Below, piece after piece: positions 54,054-63,600 of a stretch of 64,000 bases of DNA (its first letter is position 1; every line of letters begins with the position of its first letter). The stretch is taken from assembly GCF_000003815.2 (NCBI RefSeq), contig NC_049990.1:19791241-19855240 (forward strand), in the 5' to 3' direction. The notes under the pieces were generated by a model, which saw nothing but the letters and a program-made list of their open reading frames with translations, was not told where the DNA came from and did not search any database. The stretch is from Branchiostoma floridae (Eukaryota; Chordata; Leptocardii; Amphioxiformes; Branchiostomatidae). A program made the position numbers and the translations under genes.

Positions 54054-55706
54054 CTAGATTTTTTGTTTTTTTAAATTTGATAAAGCGGTGTCCAATTCTT
54101 TCTCAGTTATAAGGGAGTCTAATATGGAGTTCTCCATTGAGGTTGTATTTGAAAGGGATGAAGTGTCTACGGTTTCGGTGGTTGAAGCATCTATGTTACA
54201 GAAACCATTTAATAAATGTTTGTCCAGGTTACTAAAGTGCTGTAGCCAGTCCTCCTCTGATATTTGGCTACTCCCAGACACTTTCTCTGGTTTCAACTTG
54301 TTCAATAAGTTCCAGAACGCAGTCGGGTTTCTTTCTCTGAGTGAAGATAGTTGGTTCATTATTTGTTGGTGGAAGTCACGTTTTTTCTTTTTTACCAGTT
54401 TTTTGTAGTCTTTTCTCGTTTTAAAGAACCGTCCTCTTATTTCTGGGTTAGATGGATGTTTTTCAAGCAATGTTGCCAGGTTTTTTATTTCACGTTTCAT
54501 TTGTATGCAGGTTTTATCGAACCACCTTTTGTTTTGTTTTTTCCGTGGATGTTTTCTTTGTCCTTTCAAACTCAAACAATTGTGACCAACATCTATTAAT
54601 AATGAGCTAAATTTGGAGACAATGTTTTCTATTTGGGCTGGAGCGGTCGCATTAGTAATGTTTTCGAGTGAAATGGTTTGTAATCTTTGTAAGATGTTAG
54701 GTTGACTTAGAGAATGCAGAAAACTGTGAGCTGATTTTTCGTTCCAGTTAAATCGATTTGGCGATGGTTTTACATTAGTGGTTCTACGATTTTCTTGGAC
54801 ATTGTGATGGGCAGATTTTGAGTGAATGAGTACTGACAGCATGCAATGGTCAGAGAATATGGTTAATGGAATTACACGAAACGTTAAAATGTGTTTTAAG
54901 AAGGGCTGACTAGAAATGATATAATCTACAGTGCTGCTGCCTTTCGGTTGATGACAGGTGAACTTTCCCTGTAGATCGCCAGCTATCCTACCGTTTAATA
55001 TGGACAGGTTAGCTTGGATGCATAGGTCACAGATTAGTCTGCCAAATTTGTTTGGTGGTGCTTTATCCATATGTTGTCTATCTGAGTGGTGTTTTGAATT
55101 TACAAATTGATTCTTGTCATCTTCAATGTCGCAGTCTACGTAATCTCGTAGATTACCAAGACGAGCGTTTAAATCCCCCCCGAGAAGTAAGAATCCCTGT
55201 GTGCTGTATTGAGAAATCTCGTTTTCCAAAATGTCTAATACATGGTTATCAGAGTTTTTGTGTGTGGTGGATGAGCTCGGGCTTATATAAACAGAACAGA
55301 TGAATAAGTCTTTTGATAATCCTAATAATTCGCGATCTATTCTCACCCAAAGTATATCAGAGGACTTAGACGGAAGTTTCCTCACATGATTTTTGTATGC
55401 GTTTCTGTAGAAAAAGATTATGCCTCCAGAAGTGCGTCTTGCGCGTCTACTTTTTGTTCGGTGTAAATGGAAGTAGCTGTAGTTTGGGACGTCTATTTTA
55501 GTGTTATTTGTGGACCATGTCTCTAAAAGCGAAAAGAAGTCAAATTTGTTTATGTTTGCCAAAAATTCTTCGTCTTCTAATTTTGAGCCTAGGCCGTGGA
55601 TATTCCAAAAGCCAAAGCTCTTGCTTCCTCCACCGTTAAACGCTTTCATTGCGAATAGAGAAAACAGTGAGTATAAGTAAAGCGGTGTCCTTAACCGAGC
55701 ACTCAA
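54054..55706 (-). CDS. LINE ORF2, AP-endonuclease part (ends at a frameshift)
   Basis: 550 codons starting at ATG 55706. APE-type endonuclease motifs: FGFWNIHGLGSK, FFSLLETWS, LLLGGDLNARLG, STVDYIISSQPFL and IFSDHCMLSV. This domain nicks target DNA to prime reverse transcription. The frame ends LSNLKKQKI-stop in an A-rich run at about 54060. One base lost or gained there separates it from the RT frame. The frameshift could be real or a homopolymer sequencing error. Confidence 0.9.
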   Translation of the reverse strand: MSARLRTPLYLYSLFSLFAMKAFNGGGSKSFGFWNIHGLGSKLEDEEFLANINKFDFFSLLETWSTNNTKIDVPNYSYFHLHRTKSRRARRTSGGIIFFYRNAYKNHVRKLPSKSSDILWVRIDRELLGLSKDLFICSVYISPSSSTTHKNSDNHVLDILENEISQYSTQGFLLLGGDLNARLGNLRDYVDCDIEDDKNQFVNSKHHSDRQHMDKAPPNKFGRLICDLCIQANLSILNGRIAGDLQGKFTCHQPKGSSTVDYIISSQPFLKHILTFRVIPLTIFSDHCMLSVLIHSKSAHHNVQENRRTTNVKPSPNRFNWNEKSAHSFLHSLSQPNILQRLQTISLENITNATAPAQIENIVSKFSSLLIDVGHNCLSLKGQRKHPRKKQNKRWFDKTCIQMKREIKNLATLLEKHPSNPEIRGRFFKTRKDYKKLVKKKKRDFHQQIMNQLSSLRERNPTAFWNLLNKLKPEKVSGSSQISEEDWLQHFSNLDKHLLNGFCNIDASTTETVDTSSLSNTTSMENSILDSLITEKELDTALSNLKKQKI

Positions 55707-55924
55707 TATCTAACAACATGTTTGTAAGAGATATATTTAACTAAAGTGGGGACTAACTAAATACGTACGTCTTTAAAGGGTTATTCTCAAATTCTACGGA
55801 TTCTAGAAATGGTAAACAAAGGACTACAACTGATTATACATTGATTTCATGCTAACTTACAATTGTGGTATATTTTCACTCTTATAAGACAGTACAACAA
55901 GGTACTAAGTAATCTATGCTTGTC

Positions 55925-58423
55925 CTACCACACCATCGGCGGCCACATCAGGGCTGGATGCCAGGGCCAATGCGGCGGGGCCATGCGGGAAGGTGCATTT
56001 GCCATGGTAGGATTGTTCGGAGGTGGAACTGGAAAGCCCCATGGCGCAGGCGGGCTCCTCCATGGTCCCGGTCGCTGACTTGGCATTGGGCGGGCGTCTC
56101 TTGCAGGTGCGCCGAACACGGCAGGACGACCGGGCGGTGTCGGGGATGGGGTACCACGAGGTGGGCCATCTGGTTGTCCCGAGGACGAACTGGCTGTTGA
56201 GGTCCCGGGAGCACACCCGGACAGAACAGCTGAGCGTTGGCTTGTTGCAGGTGCACTTGGGAGAAGACCTTGACCTTCAGTTGGCGGGAAATCTTCAGTT
56301 GGCGGGAAATCTCCGGCCCTGGGAGCACGTGGGGGTTGCCTCTGACCATTTGCAGGATGCTGGGTGAATCTTGGAGGCACAGCACGTTGACCCTGGGTTG
56401 ACTGGAAGTTTTCCCTTGTGCCCTTGCTGGTGTAGTTACCCAGACCTATGATGGGGTTAACCACTCTTTTGATGTTGGAAACCATCACACGGGTACCGAA
56501 CCTATTCAAGTGGTAACCATCTGCGCAATACAGAGCTTCCTTGACCGTCCCCATGTTCGACAGGTTGCTGTTGTCCGTCACGTGTACGTAGCTTGTCTCT
56601 TCAGCTACGACGTTCAGGAAAGAGTTCACCTGTTCGCCAATTTCTTGTAGCTTAGAGTCACGTCTGGGGGGAATGGCGGAGAAAACTAGGGGAGTGTGCG
56701 GGAACTTATCGTGGGCAGTCTGAATGAGTTTTCGAAAACTCTCAGTAACATCCGTTGGATTCCGCTTGTCTCTGACATCATTTGTTCCAACATTAAACAG
56801 TATAACTTTGGGGGCGGGCATGGTTGATTGTTGGATGTGGTCTATAGCTTGTGTTATGTTGTAGGTTATCTCTTTTGTTACGCGTTTGTCTGGATACATG
56901 ATGTCTGGCTTGATTGGCTTTGTGTTGGAGTCACCCAAGATTAACACATCCGGCGGCATGTCTTTACAATGCTGATGCTGTGTGATTGTTGATTCAGAGA
57001 TCCTGTATACCGCTTTGTCCTGAGCGGAAGACACGTTCGCGCCTGTTTTGTGTGCTTGGCGACGGCGTTTTGCACCGGGGTTTGAAAATGTATTGTCGGG
57101 GCTGTTCTTATTGTTGTGCTCATCTAGAACTTGAAATCTGTTGCTGACGCTGACATTGGCCAATTCATACAATAATTTGTCGGCGCGATCTGAGGCCTCC
57201 TGGGTGGTTTGCGTCTCTGTCGATTTTGTCTGACCGCGTGAACCCGACGATTGAACCTTCTGCATAGCACTTGACAGCTCGTCGTATTTGCGTTTAAGTG
57301 ACTGAACTTGATTCTCGAGCTCACATTTGACACTTTCCAAACGCGCAACATCTTCTAAGAGTTTCCTTTTCTCAAGGGCAGATAGTCCGTCACAGACATG
57401 GTTTTGCTCACGGGTTTTCAGCCTGTCCTCCAGTAAAGACAGTCTTTGCAGGATTGAAGTCTCAGAGTTTTTTTGGACTGAGATAGACTCAACAAGACAA
57501 GATTCCAGTTTGTTCACATTTTCCTGAAGAATAGAATAGTCGGCAGGGATGACGGGAGTGGACTTGTTAGCCGTGATATGGCTATGAGGAGTACTTGTGT
57601 CTTCTACCGTTTCCTCAAGTTCAACAGGACGCAAATCATTACTGTTGCAGTCTAGTACCACTTTAGGTACAGTTTCACACGAGACGCAAACGTCAGCCAT
57701 CATAGGTTGTTCACATACTGGACACAAGGGGGGGCTATCTGTTGTGTCCAACGATACAACTAAACTGGGTTCTTCCGATTCTGTCAGAGCCTTGATTTTG
57801 TCGGTACACGCAGTGTCAATTGCCTCTTTTAGAACAGGGAATACTTCCGCGAACCACAACAGATAAGCGGAACCCTGAACTAGAATCTTGTTTGTAGATT
57901 CATAGATCGTGATACTGACAGAACCTACGATGTCTTTAGATTGGGTATCTGTGAACACAGTTTTGATCTGGTGGCCATTGTCAGGGACCTTGCCCTTTGC
58001 TACCCGGTTATTTACCGGTGCCTTTCTCGTTGCTCGGGTAGAGTGATGTTCTTCGCACTTGGAGAGCCAAGAGGTTGCAAGGTTCGGGGGTAAAAATATC
58101 GTGACACTTTGCTCATTCTGGTTAATGCAGTAGTCTGCGGACTGTTTGCGTGACTTCTTTGTGATTTTGGTAGGGACAGTTACAGAGCCGCTGTTGTCAT
58201 ACCGTTGTCTTCGGGACACGTCGGATAGTATACTGAACGATCTGCTTACCTCCTTGTGTCTTGTCAAAGCTTCTTTGGACGCTTCCTTACTTCTGCCGAG
58301 TTTAGACGCGTTCTCGTACAGCTTGACCTCCTTTTTGTACGCCTCCACAATGTCATCAGGAGTTGCCGAAGAAGATACGCCAAGTACAGAGTACAAATCC
58401 TCGTGAGCGCTTGGGTCGGTCAT
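55925..58423 (-). CDS. LINE ORF1: J-like domain, zinc ribbon, coiled coil and SGNH esterase
   Basis: 832 codons, intact. Residues ~8-78 closely follow a DnaJ J domain (DLYSVLGVSSSATPDDIVEA ... ILSDVSRRQRYDNSG), but the HPD tripeptide is replaced (KLYENAS). Residues ~93-215 form a conserved-looking alpha/beta region (GSVSITIYESTNKILVQGSA). Residues ~230-250 are a CPVC-x8-CVSC zinc ribbon, and ~298-386 a coiled coil. Residues ~490-660 are an SGNH/GDSL esterase with GDSN (Ser), GTND and DGYHLN (Asp/His). The last ~150 residues are Pro-rich. CR1-group ORF1 proteins are known to carry esterase domains; the J-like module is the surprise. It probably binds element RNA as a multimer. Confidence 0.88.
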   Translation of the reverse strand: MTDPSAHEDLYSVLGVSSSATPDDIVEAYKKEVKLYENASKLGRSKEASKEALTRHKEVSRSFSILSDVSRRQRYDNSGSVTVPTKITKKSRKQSADYCINQNEQSVTIFLPPNLATSWLSKCEEHHSTRATRKAPVNNRVAKGKVPDNGHQIKTVFTDTQSKDIVGSVSITIYESTNKILVQGSAYLLWFAEVFPVLKEAIDTACTDKIKALTESEEPSLVVSLDTTDSPPLCPVCEQPMMADVCVSCETVPKVVLDCNSNDLRPVELEETVEDTSTPHSHITANKSTPVIPADYSILQENVNKLESCLVESISVQKNSETSILQRLSLLEDRLKTREQNHVCDGLSALEKRKLLEDVARLESVKCELENQVQSLKRKYDELSSAMQKVQSSGSRGQTKSTETQTTQEASDRADKLLYELANVSVSNRFQVLDEHNNKNSPDNTFSNPGAKRRRQAHKTGANVSSAQDKAVYRISESTITQHQHCKDMPPDVLILGDSNTKPIKPDIMYPDKRVTKEITYNITQAIDHIQQSTMPAPKVILFNVGTNDVRDKRNPTDVTESFRKLIQTAHDKFPHTPLVFSAIPPRRDSKLQEIGEQVNSFLNVVAEETSYVHVTDNSNLSNMGTVKEALYCADGYHLNRFGTRVMVSNIKRVVNPIIGLGNYTSKGTRENFQSTQGQRAVPPRFTQHPANGQRQPPRAPRAGDFPPTEDFPPTEGQGLLPSAPATSQRSAVLSGCAPGTSTASSSSGQPDGPPRGTPSPTPPGRPAVFGAPARDARPMPSQRPGPWRSPPAPWGFPVPPPNNPTMANAPSRMAPPHWPWHPALMWPPMVW

Positions 58424-58610
58424 GGCGTCCGAAGTTGGCTTGGGTTGGCTTGGGTTTCACGGAAAATCGTAAATTCGTCAAAATATCCAAGAATAAGGTA
58501 AAAAGGCAACCCGATATAAATCAGAGTTGACGGAAATAAATCTATAGAGTCTTTTGGATGAAAAATATTGTAGATCTACTCGGTAAGGACACTTTTAAAC
58601 TTATCTCAGC

Positions 58611-60100
58611 AACAATAGACGGATTGGTCACCGCGGCTTGGTATGCACACGGCTTGGGAGAGAGCTAACAATACACTTGGAGTCAAGCCCGTGCGGAGTC
58701 AGGCCGTACAGTGAGCGTCCCACACATTCTGAGCAGCTACAAGACAACAGAGAACGGTGCTGTCTGGACACTGCGTTGTACGTACATACATGGCCAGCCC
58801 TAACTCATTGGAACCGAGGAGGCAAGGAGGAAATGTAAAAGCTTTATCAACAAGTTGAACAGGGTTATTGGCCACACGTTACGCGGGCTAAAGTGCGCCC
58901 GTTTTCAAATGCAAATCGGCCTCTGGCCCCTAGTTGACCCCGCTGGCCCCGGCCCTTGGTGGACGCGCTGAAGAACGCCAGATGGTGACATTGTTCTTGT
59001 GCGGGTAGGAAACAATAGACGGATTGGTCACCGCGGCTTTGTGTGCACATGGCTTGGAACAGAAGCAATTCTGCCACTTGGAGTCAGGCTTGTGCTGAGT
59101 CAGGCCCGTAAAGTGAGCGTCCCACACGTTCTGAGCAGCTACAAGACAACAGAGAACGGTGCTCTCTGGACACTGCGTTTGCCGTACATACATGGCCAGC
59201 CCTAACTCATGGGAACTGGAGGAGGGAAGGAAGGTCCGTAAAACAACTTGAAAAGGGTTCTTGGCCAAACGTTACGCGGGCTAAAGTGCGCCCGTTTTCA
59301 AATGCAAATCGGCCTCTGGCCCCTAGTTGACCCCGCTGGTCCCGGCCCTTGGTGGTCGCGCTGAAGAACGCCAGATGGTGGCATTGTTCTTAGCTGCCAG
59401 GAAACAATAGACGGATTGGTCACCGCGGCTTGGTATGCACACGGCTTGGAACAGAAGCAATTCTGCCACTTGGAGTCAGGGCCGTGCGGAGTCAGGCACG
59501 TACAGTGAGCGTCCCACACGTTCTGAGCAGCTACAAGACAACGGTGCTGTCTGGACACTGCGTTGTACGTACATACATGGCCAGCCCTAACTCATAGGAA
59601 CGGAGGAGGCAAGAAGGAAACGAAAAAACCTTTATCAACAATTTGAACAGGGTTCTTGGCCAAACATTACGTGGGCTGAAGTGGGCCCGTTTTCAAATGC
59701 AAATTGGCCTCTGGAGTCGTCGCCCCTGCTTGGTGTACACATGGCTGGGAACAGAACCAACTCTGCCGCTTGGAGAGGGCCGTGCGGACAAATACAGTTA
59801 CCGCCACACGCGTGCTGAGCCGACAAGACAACTGTGAATTAAGCGCTGGCCGGACACAACGTTATCGGACATACATGGCCAGCCCTAACTCCTGGGAATC
59901 GAGGAGGTAAGAAGAAAACGAAAAACCTTTATTAACAAGCTGAACAGGGTTCTTGGCCAAACGTTACGTGGGCTGAAGTGGGCCCGTTTTGAAATGCAAA
60001 TTGGCCTCTAGCCCAAAGTTAACCCTGCTGCTGAAGAACGCCAGATGGCCCATTGTTATTCGCCGCCAGGAGACAATAGACGGAGTCGTCGCCCAAGCAA
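58611..60100. repeat. ~395-bp satellite-like array, right part
   Basis: Units begin at aacaatagac near 58611, 59007 and 59400 (periods about 396 and 394). Two shortened, diverged units follow at ~59640-59940 and ~59940-60100. Every unit keeps gcccgttttcaaatgcaaat (near 58895, 59290, 59690 and 59980), which contains an octamer ATGCAAAT or close variant. No conserved ORF. Function unknown. Confidence 0.85.
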
Positions 60101-60367
60101 GTTGTCCTGCCTGCCGGCTTCGTTCCGCCTCGCCGACTGGATGTGGGCGGAAGTGGCCCGTTTTGTTATGCAAATGACCATCTGCTCTACGTGAACGGAC
60201 ATACCTATATTTGGCCAGCCAAATTTTTTCATCATAAAAAAGGCCACGGCCGAGGTACCGGGCGGTAGTTGCCAGCCTGGGGTCACCCTGAACTGTGCTC
60301 CGATTCTGTCGTGGCACCTACTTGAATGACTGCAGTACCGCTACAGACGGATCGTCTCTTTCTTTCG

Positions 60368-60570
60368 GTAAGTGGAAAAACTTCTCCGCTACCAAAACAA
60401 GTATTACCCACTGACAACAACGGTTTTTTTTTCGTTTACAAAAGAGCACAGATACAATAGAAGCCCTTTCTTTGTTTGTCATGGAATACTGATGAGTGTG
60501 AGGTCGTCGCTCTAGCAAAAGCACTGGTACGAATTCAGCGCTTTAAACAAAACTCTGTATGTTCTTTCAG
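60368..60570 (+). other. Possible 5' UTR intron upstream of the polymerase ORF
   Basis: Donor ttcg|gtaagt at 60368 and acceptor gttctttcag|aact at 60570 would remove 203 bp and leave a short leader before ATG 60606. Sequence-only prediction. Confidence 0.35.
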
Positions 60571-60605
60571 AACTCACCAATGATCAAGAGTACAGTCAAC
60601 TAGTC

Positions 60606-63600
60606 ATGGCGTTTACTTGTGATACGTGCGGAAAAACCTTTGCCCAAAAACGTAGTCTCACCCGTCACCAAAAGTCCCACGACCCGAACGCACCCACGCA
60701 CGAGTGCGATTTTTGCGGCAAAAAGTTTCCTAGACGGGACAACCTACTGCAACATCGGCGGCTGCACGATAAACCCAGGCCGGCCCCCACGTTCTGGTGC
60801 CAGCCGTGCAATGTGGCGTTTGACACGGCCCATACCCTGCAGGCGCACCGAGAAGCTGCACACCCCGTGGCGTCAACCTCCCGTCCACAAAAGAGGGTTT
60901 CTCCAGCAGACGGGGCCGGGCCCAGAGCGAAACGACGACACATTCAACCCGCAGGAGACGACGACGCATTTCCCTTTGAGGAAGATCCGGAGGACGTGTC
61001 AGAAGAGCTGATCCCCCAGCACGAGGACGTGGCCGTTCAGAATCTGTACCGGCAGAAATGGTCCATGATCAGGACGCGGTTCAAGCGAGGACAAAACATG
61101 CAGGACACGTACAACTTTAGACTGGAGTCCGAAAATCCTAGCGATCTGGCCGACAACGTATGGGCCATCTTTGGCGACCAACAAACCGTCTTTAAAATCA
61201 ACCTATCGTTCGGGTTCATCCTCCAGGACGGGGAAACGGGGGCACTGCGATATTTTTACCCTTGTGAAAATAATAGCGGATTTTTACCAGAACCTGTCCA
61301 AGTGGAAAACGAGGATGGTGTCCGACGGTTCTTGGACAAGATAGAGGAGGCCGATCACATGGAGAAGGCGCGACAGGAGCGTCCCAACAGTAAGTCCGTC
61401 CTGCAGAAGATGGTGAACGTCATGTTTTACGTGCACAAAATCAAGGAACATCCCATCGGTGCCCCGGGGACGCTGACAGACCACATCAGGAACAGCAAGT
61501 CCATCATCGCCCTTTATAGCGGAAAGCACGGTCCGTACACGGACAAACTCTGCTTTTTCCGGTGTCTGGCCCTCCATCGGCAATGCGATCGCACCAATCT
61601 GGAAAGGACGACCAAGAGCCTCTTCAAAGAGTACCTGGCGTGGGTGGGTAAGACCGCCAAACAGTTCAAAGGCGTGTCCATAAAGCACCTAGATGACATA
61701 GAGGAGTTGTTTGAAGTCGACGTGTACGTCTATGCTCTACACCCCAATAACGATGAAGGCGCCGAAGATGACGACTTCTTTGCGGAGTTGGTGAGGCGTC
61801 CCCTGTCTACACACAACAATACGATGTATCTTAATCTCTGCGAGCACCATTACAGTTACATTAAGGATTTTAAGACTTACGCCAAGTCGTACGCGTGTCC
61901 GCAATGTGGAAAGAGGTGGATGCACCGCGGTCATTGTGAAAGACACATTCGCACGTGCGACGGTGAGGTGAACAAGGAGTACCCGGGGGGCGCCTACCAT
62001 CTACCGCAAACCATCTTTGAAAAGCTGCAGGACGAAGGGATCGTCGTCCCCGAAGAAGATCGTTACTATCCCTACCGCGCCTGCTTCGATATAGAATGTC
62101 TTCTAAAACCACTGTCTAATCAAAAGACGGACAAGATGACGTGGGAGGCGGCGCACGAACTCTTGAGCGTGAGCGTCTGCTCAAACGTCCCTGAATACAC
62201 CGACCCAGAATGTTTCGTGTCCGAAGGCGACCCGACAAAAGTGGCTGAAGACTTGTTGAATTTCCTACAGCAAATCAGTCGTAAGGCGTACTCCCTTCTG
62301 TCGGAAAAGTTTGGCTGGGCGTTGGACAAAATGGAAGAAATTCGGCAAAGGGATTTGGAGAAAGAGGAAGACGAAGAAGAACAAACGGAAGGAGAATCTC
62401 CGAAAGACATACTTGACAAGGCGAAGCGAAAAGAAAAACGCCGGAAAGAACATTACATGACCAAACTGATGGAGGAACTGAACAAGTACATGAGTCAGCT
62501 GGTGGTCCTTAGTTTCAACGGTGGGAAGTATGACCTGAACGCCATCAAAAAAGTGTTCCTCCCGCTGCTGCTGCGATCTACAAGCAAACTCAGGCCCATC
62601 AAGAAGAACAACACGTACATGTCGATTGAAACGGACGACCTCAAATTCCTGGATCTCATCAATTATGTGGCTCCGGGCTTCTCCTACTCTATCCTGCTGA
62701 AGGCGTACGGCTGCCAGGAGACAAAGGGATTCTTCCCGTACGAATGGATGGACAGCTTGGACAAGTTGGAGCACACGCGGCTACCACCACGAGCCGCCTT
62801 CCATAGCAACCTGCGACAGTCCGACATCTCGGAGGAGGATTATCTGTACTGTCAGCGCGTGTGGGAAGAGCAGGGTATGACGACCATGAGGGACTTCCTA
62901 ATATGGTACAACAACAAGGACGTTAGCCCCATGGTGGAAGCCGTGCAAAAGATGACAGAGTTCTACCAGGACAAGGGCATCGACATGTTTAAGGATGGTA
63001 TTAGCGTCCCGGGTCTGACACTTAAGTACCTATTCATGAACCTGCCGCACGATACGTACTTTACTCTTCCAGACAATGAGGAGGTGTACAGATTGTATAA
63101 AGACAACATAGTGGGGGGACCCAGCATCATCTTTCATAGGTACCACGAGAAGGGCAAGACCTACATCAGGGCCGACGAGATGACATTGTCGGGCAGGGAA
63201 CCGAAACCTTGTCAAAAGGTCATTGGCTACGACGCGAATGCGTTATATCTGTGGGCCCTGATGCAGGACATGCCCTCCGGCCATTACATTCGGCGGCGGG
63301 AAGACACGGGGTTCGAAAGAGAATATTCTACACCTCAGTGGGGACGAATGGCCGTCGACTGGTTAGACTGGGTGGCCCAAGAGCGGAACCTCGTCATTCG
63401 CCACAAATTCAACAGCACAGAAAAGCGCATCGGTTCACGTCGAATTCCGGTGGACGGTTTCTGTTCCGACACCGGGGAAATCTTTCAGTTTCAGGGTTGC
63501 TATTGGCACGGTCACCGCTGCCCCTTGACCAAAGGCCAAGTCTTTAACGATCGTCGCGGCAAGTCTTTCGCGACTTTGCGGGCGGAAACGGCCCAAACTA

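Larger units (their letters stand above)
52015..58610 (-). mobile_element. Full-length non-LTR retrotransposon (CR1-group LINE)
   Basis: A 6.6-kb element with ORF1 (58423-55925), a 218-bp spacer, an EN-RT ORF (55706-52133, one frameshift), a short 3' UTR and a (cattcatt)-type tail. Target duplication aacaat occurs at 52009-52014 and 58611-58616. The empty-site sequence aggaaacaatagacggattgg occurs intact at about 59007 and 59400 in neighbouring satellite units, so both ends are defined by comparison. The 5' UTR is about 190 bp. Group assignment rests on the esterase ORF1, AP endonuclease and tail. Confidence 0.9.
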
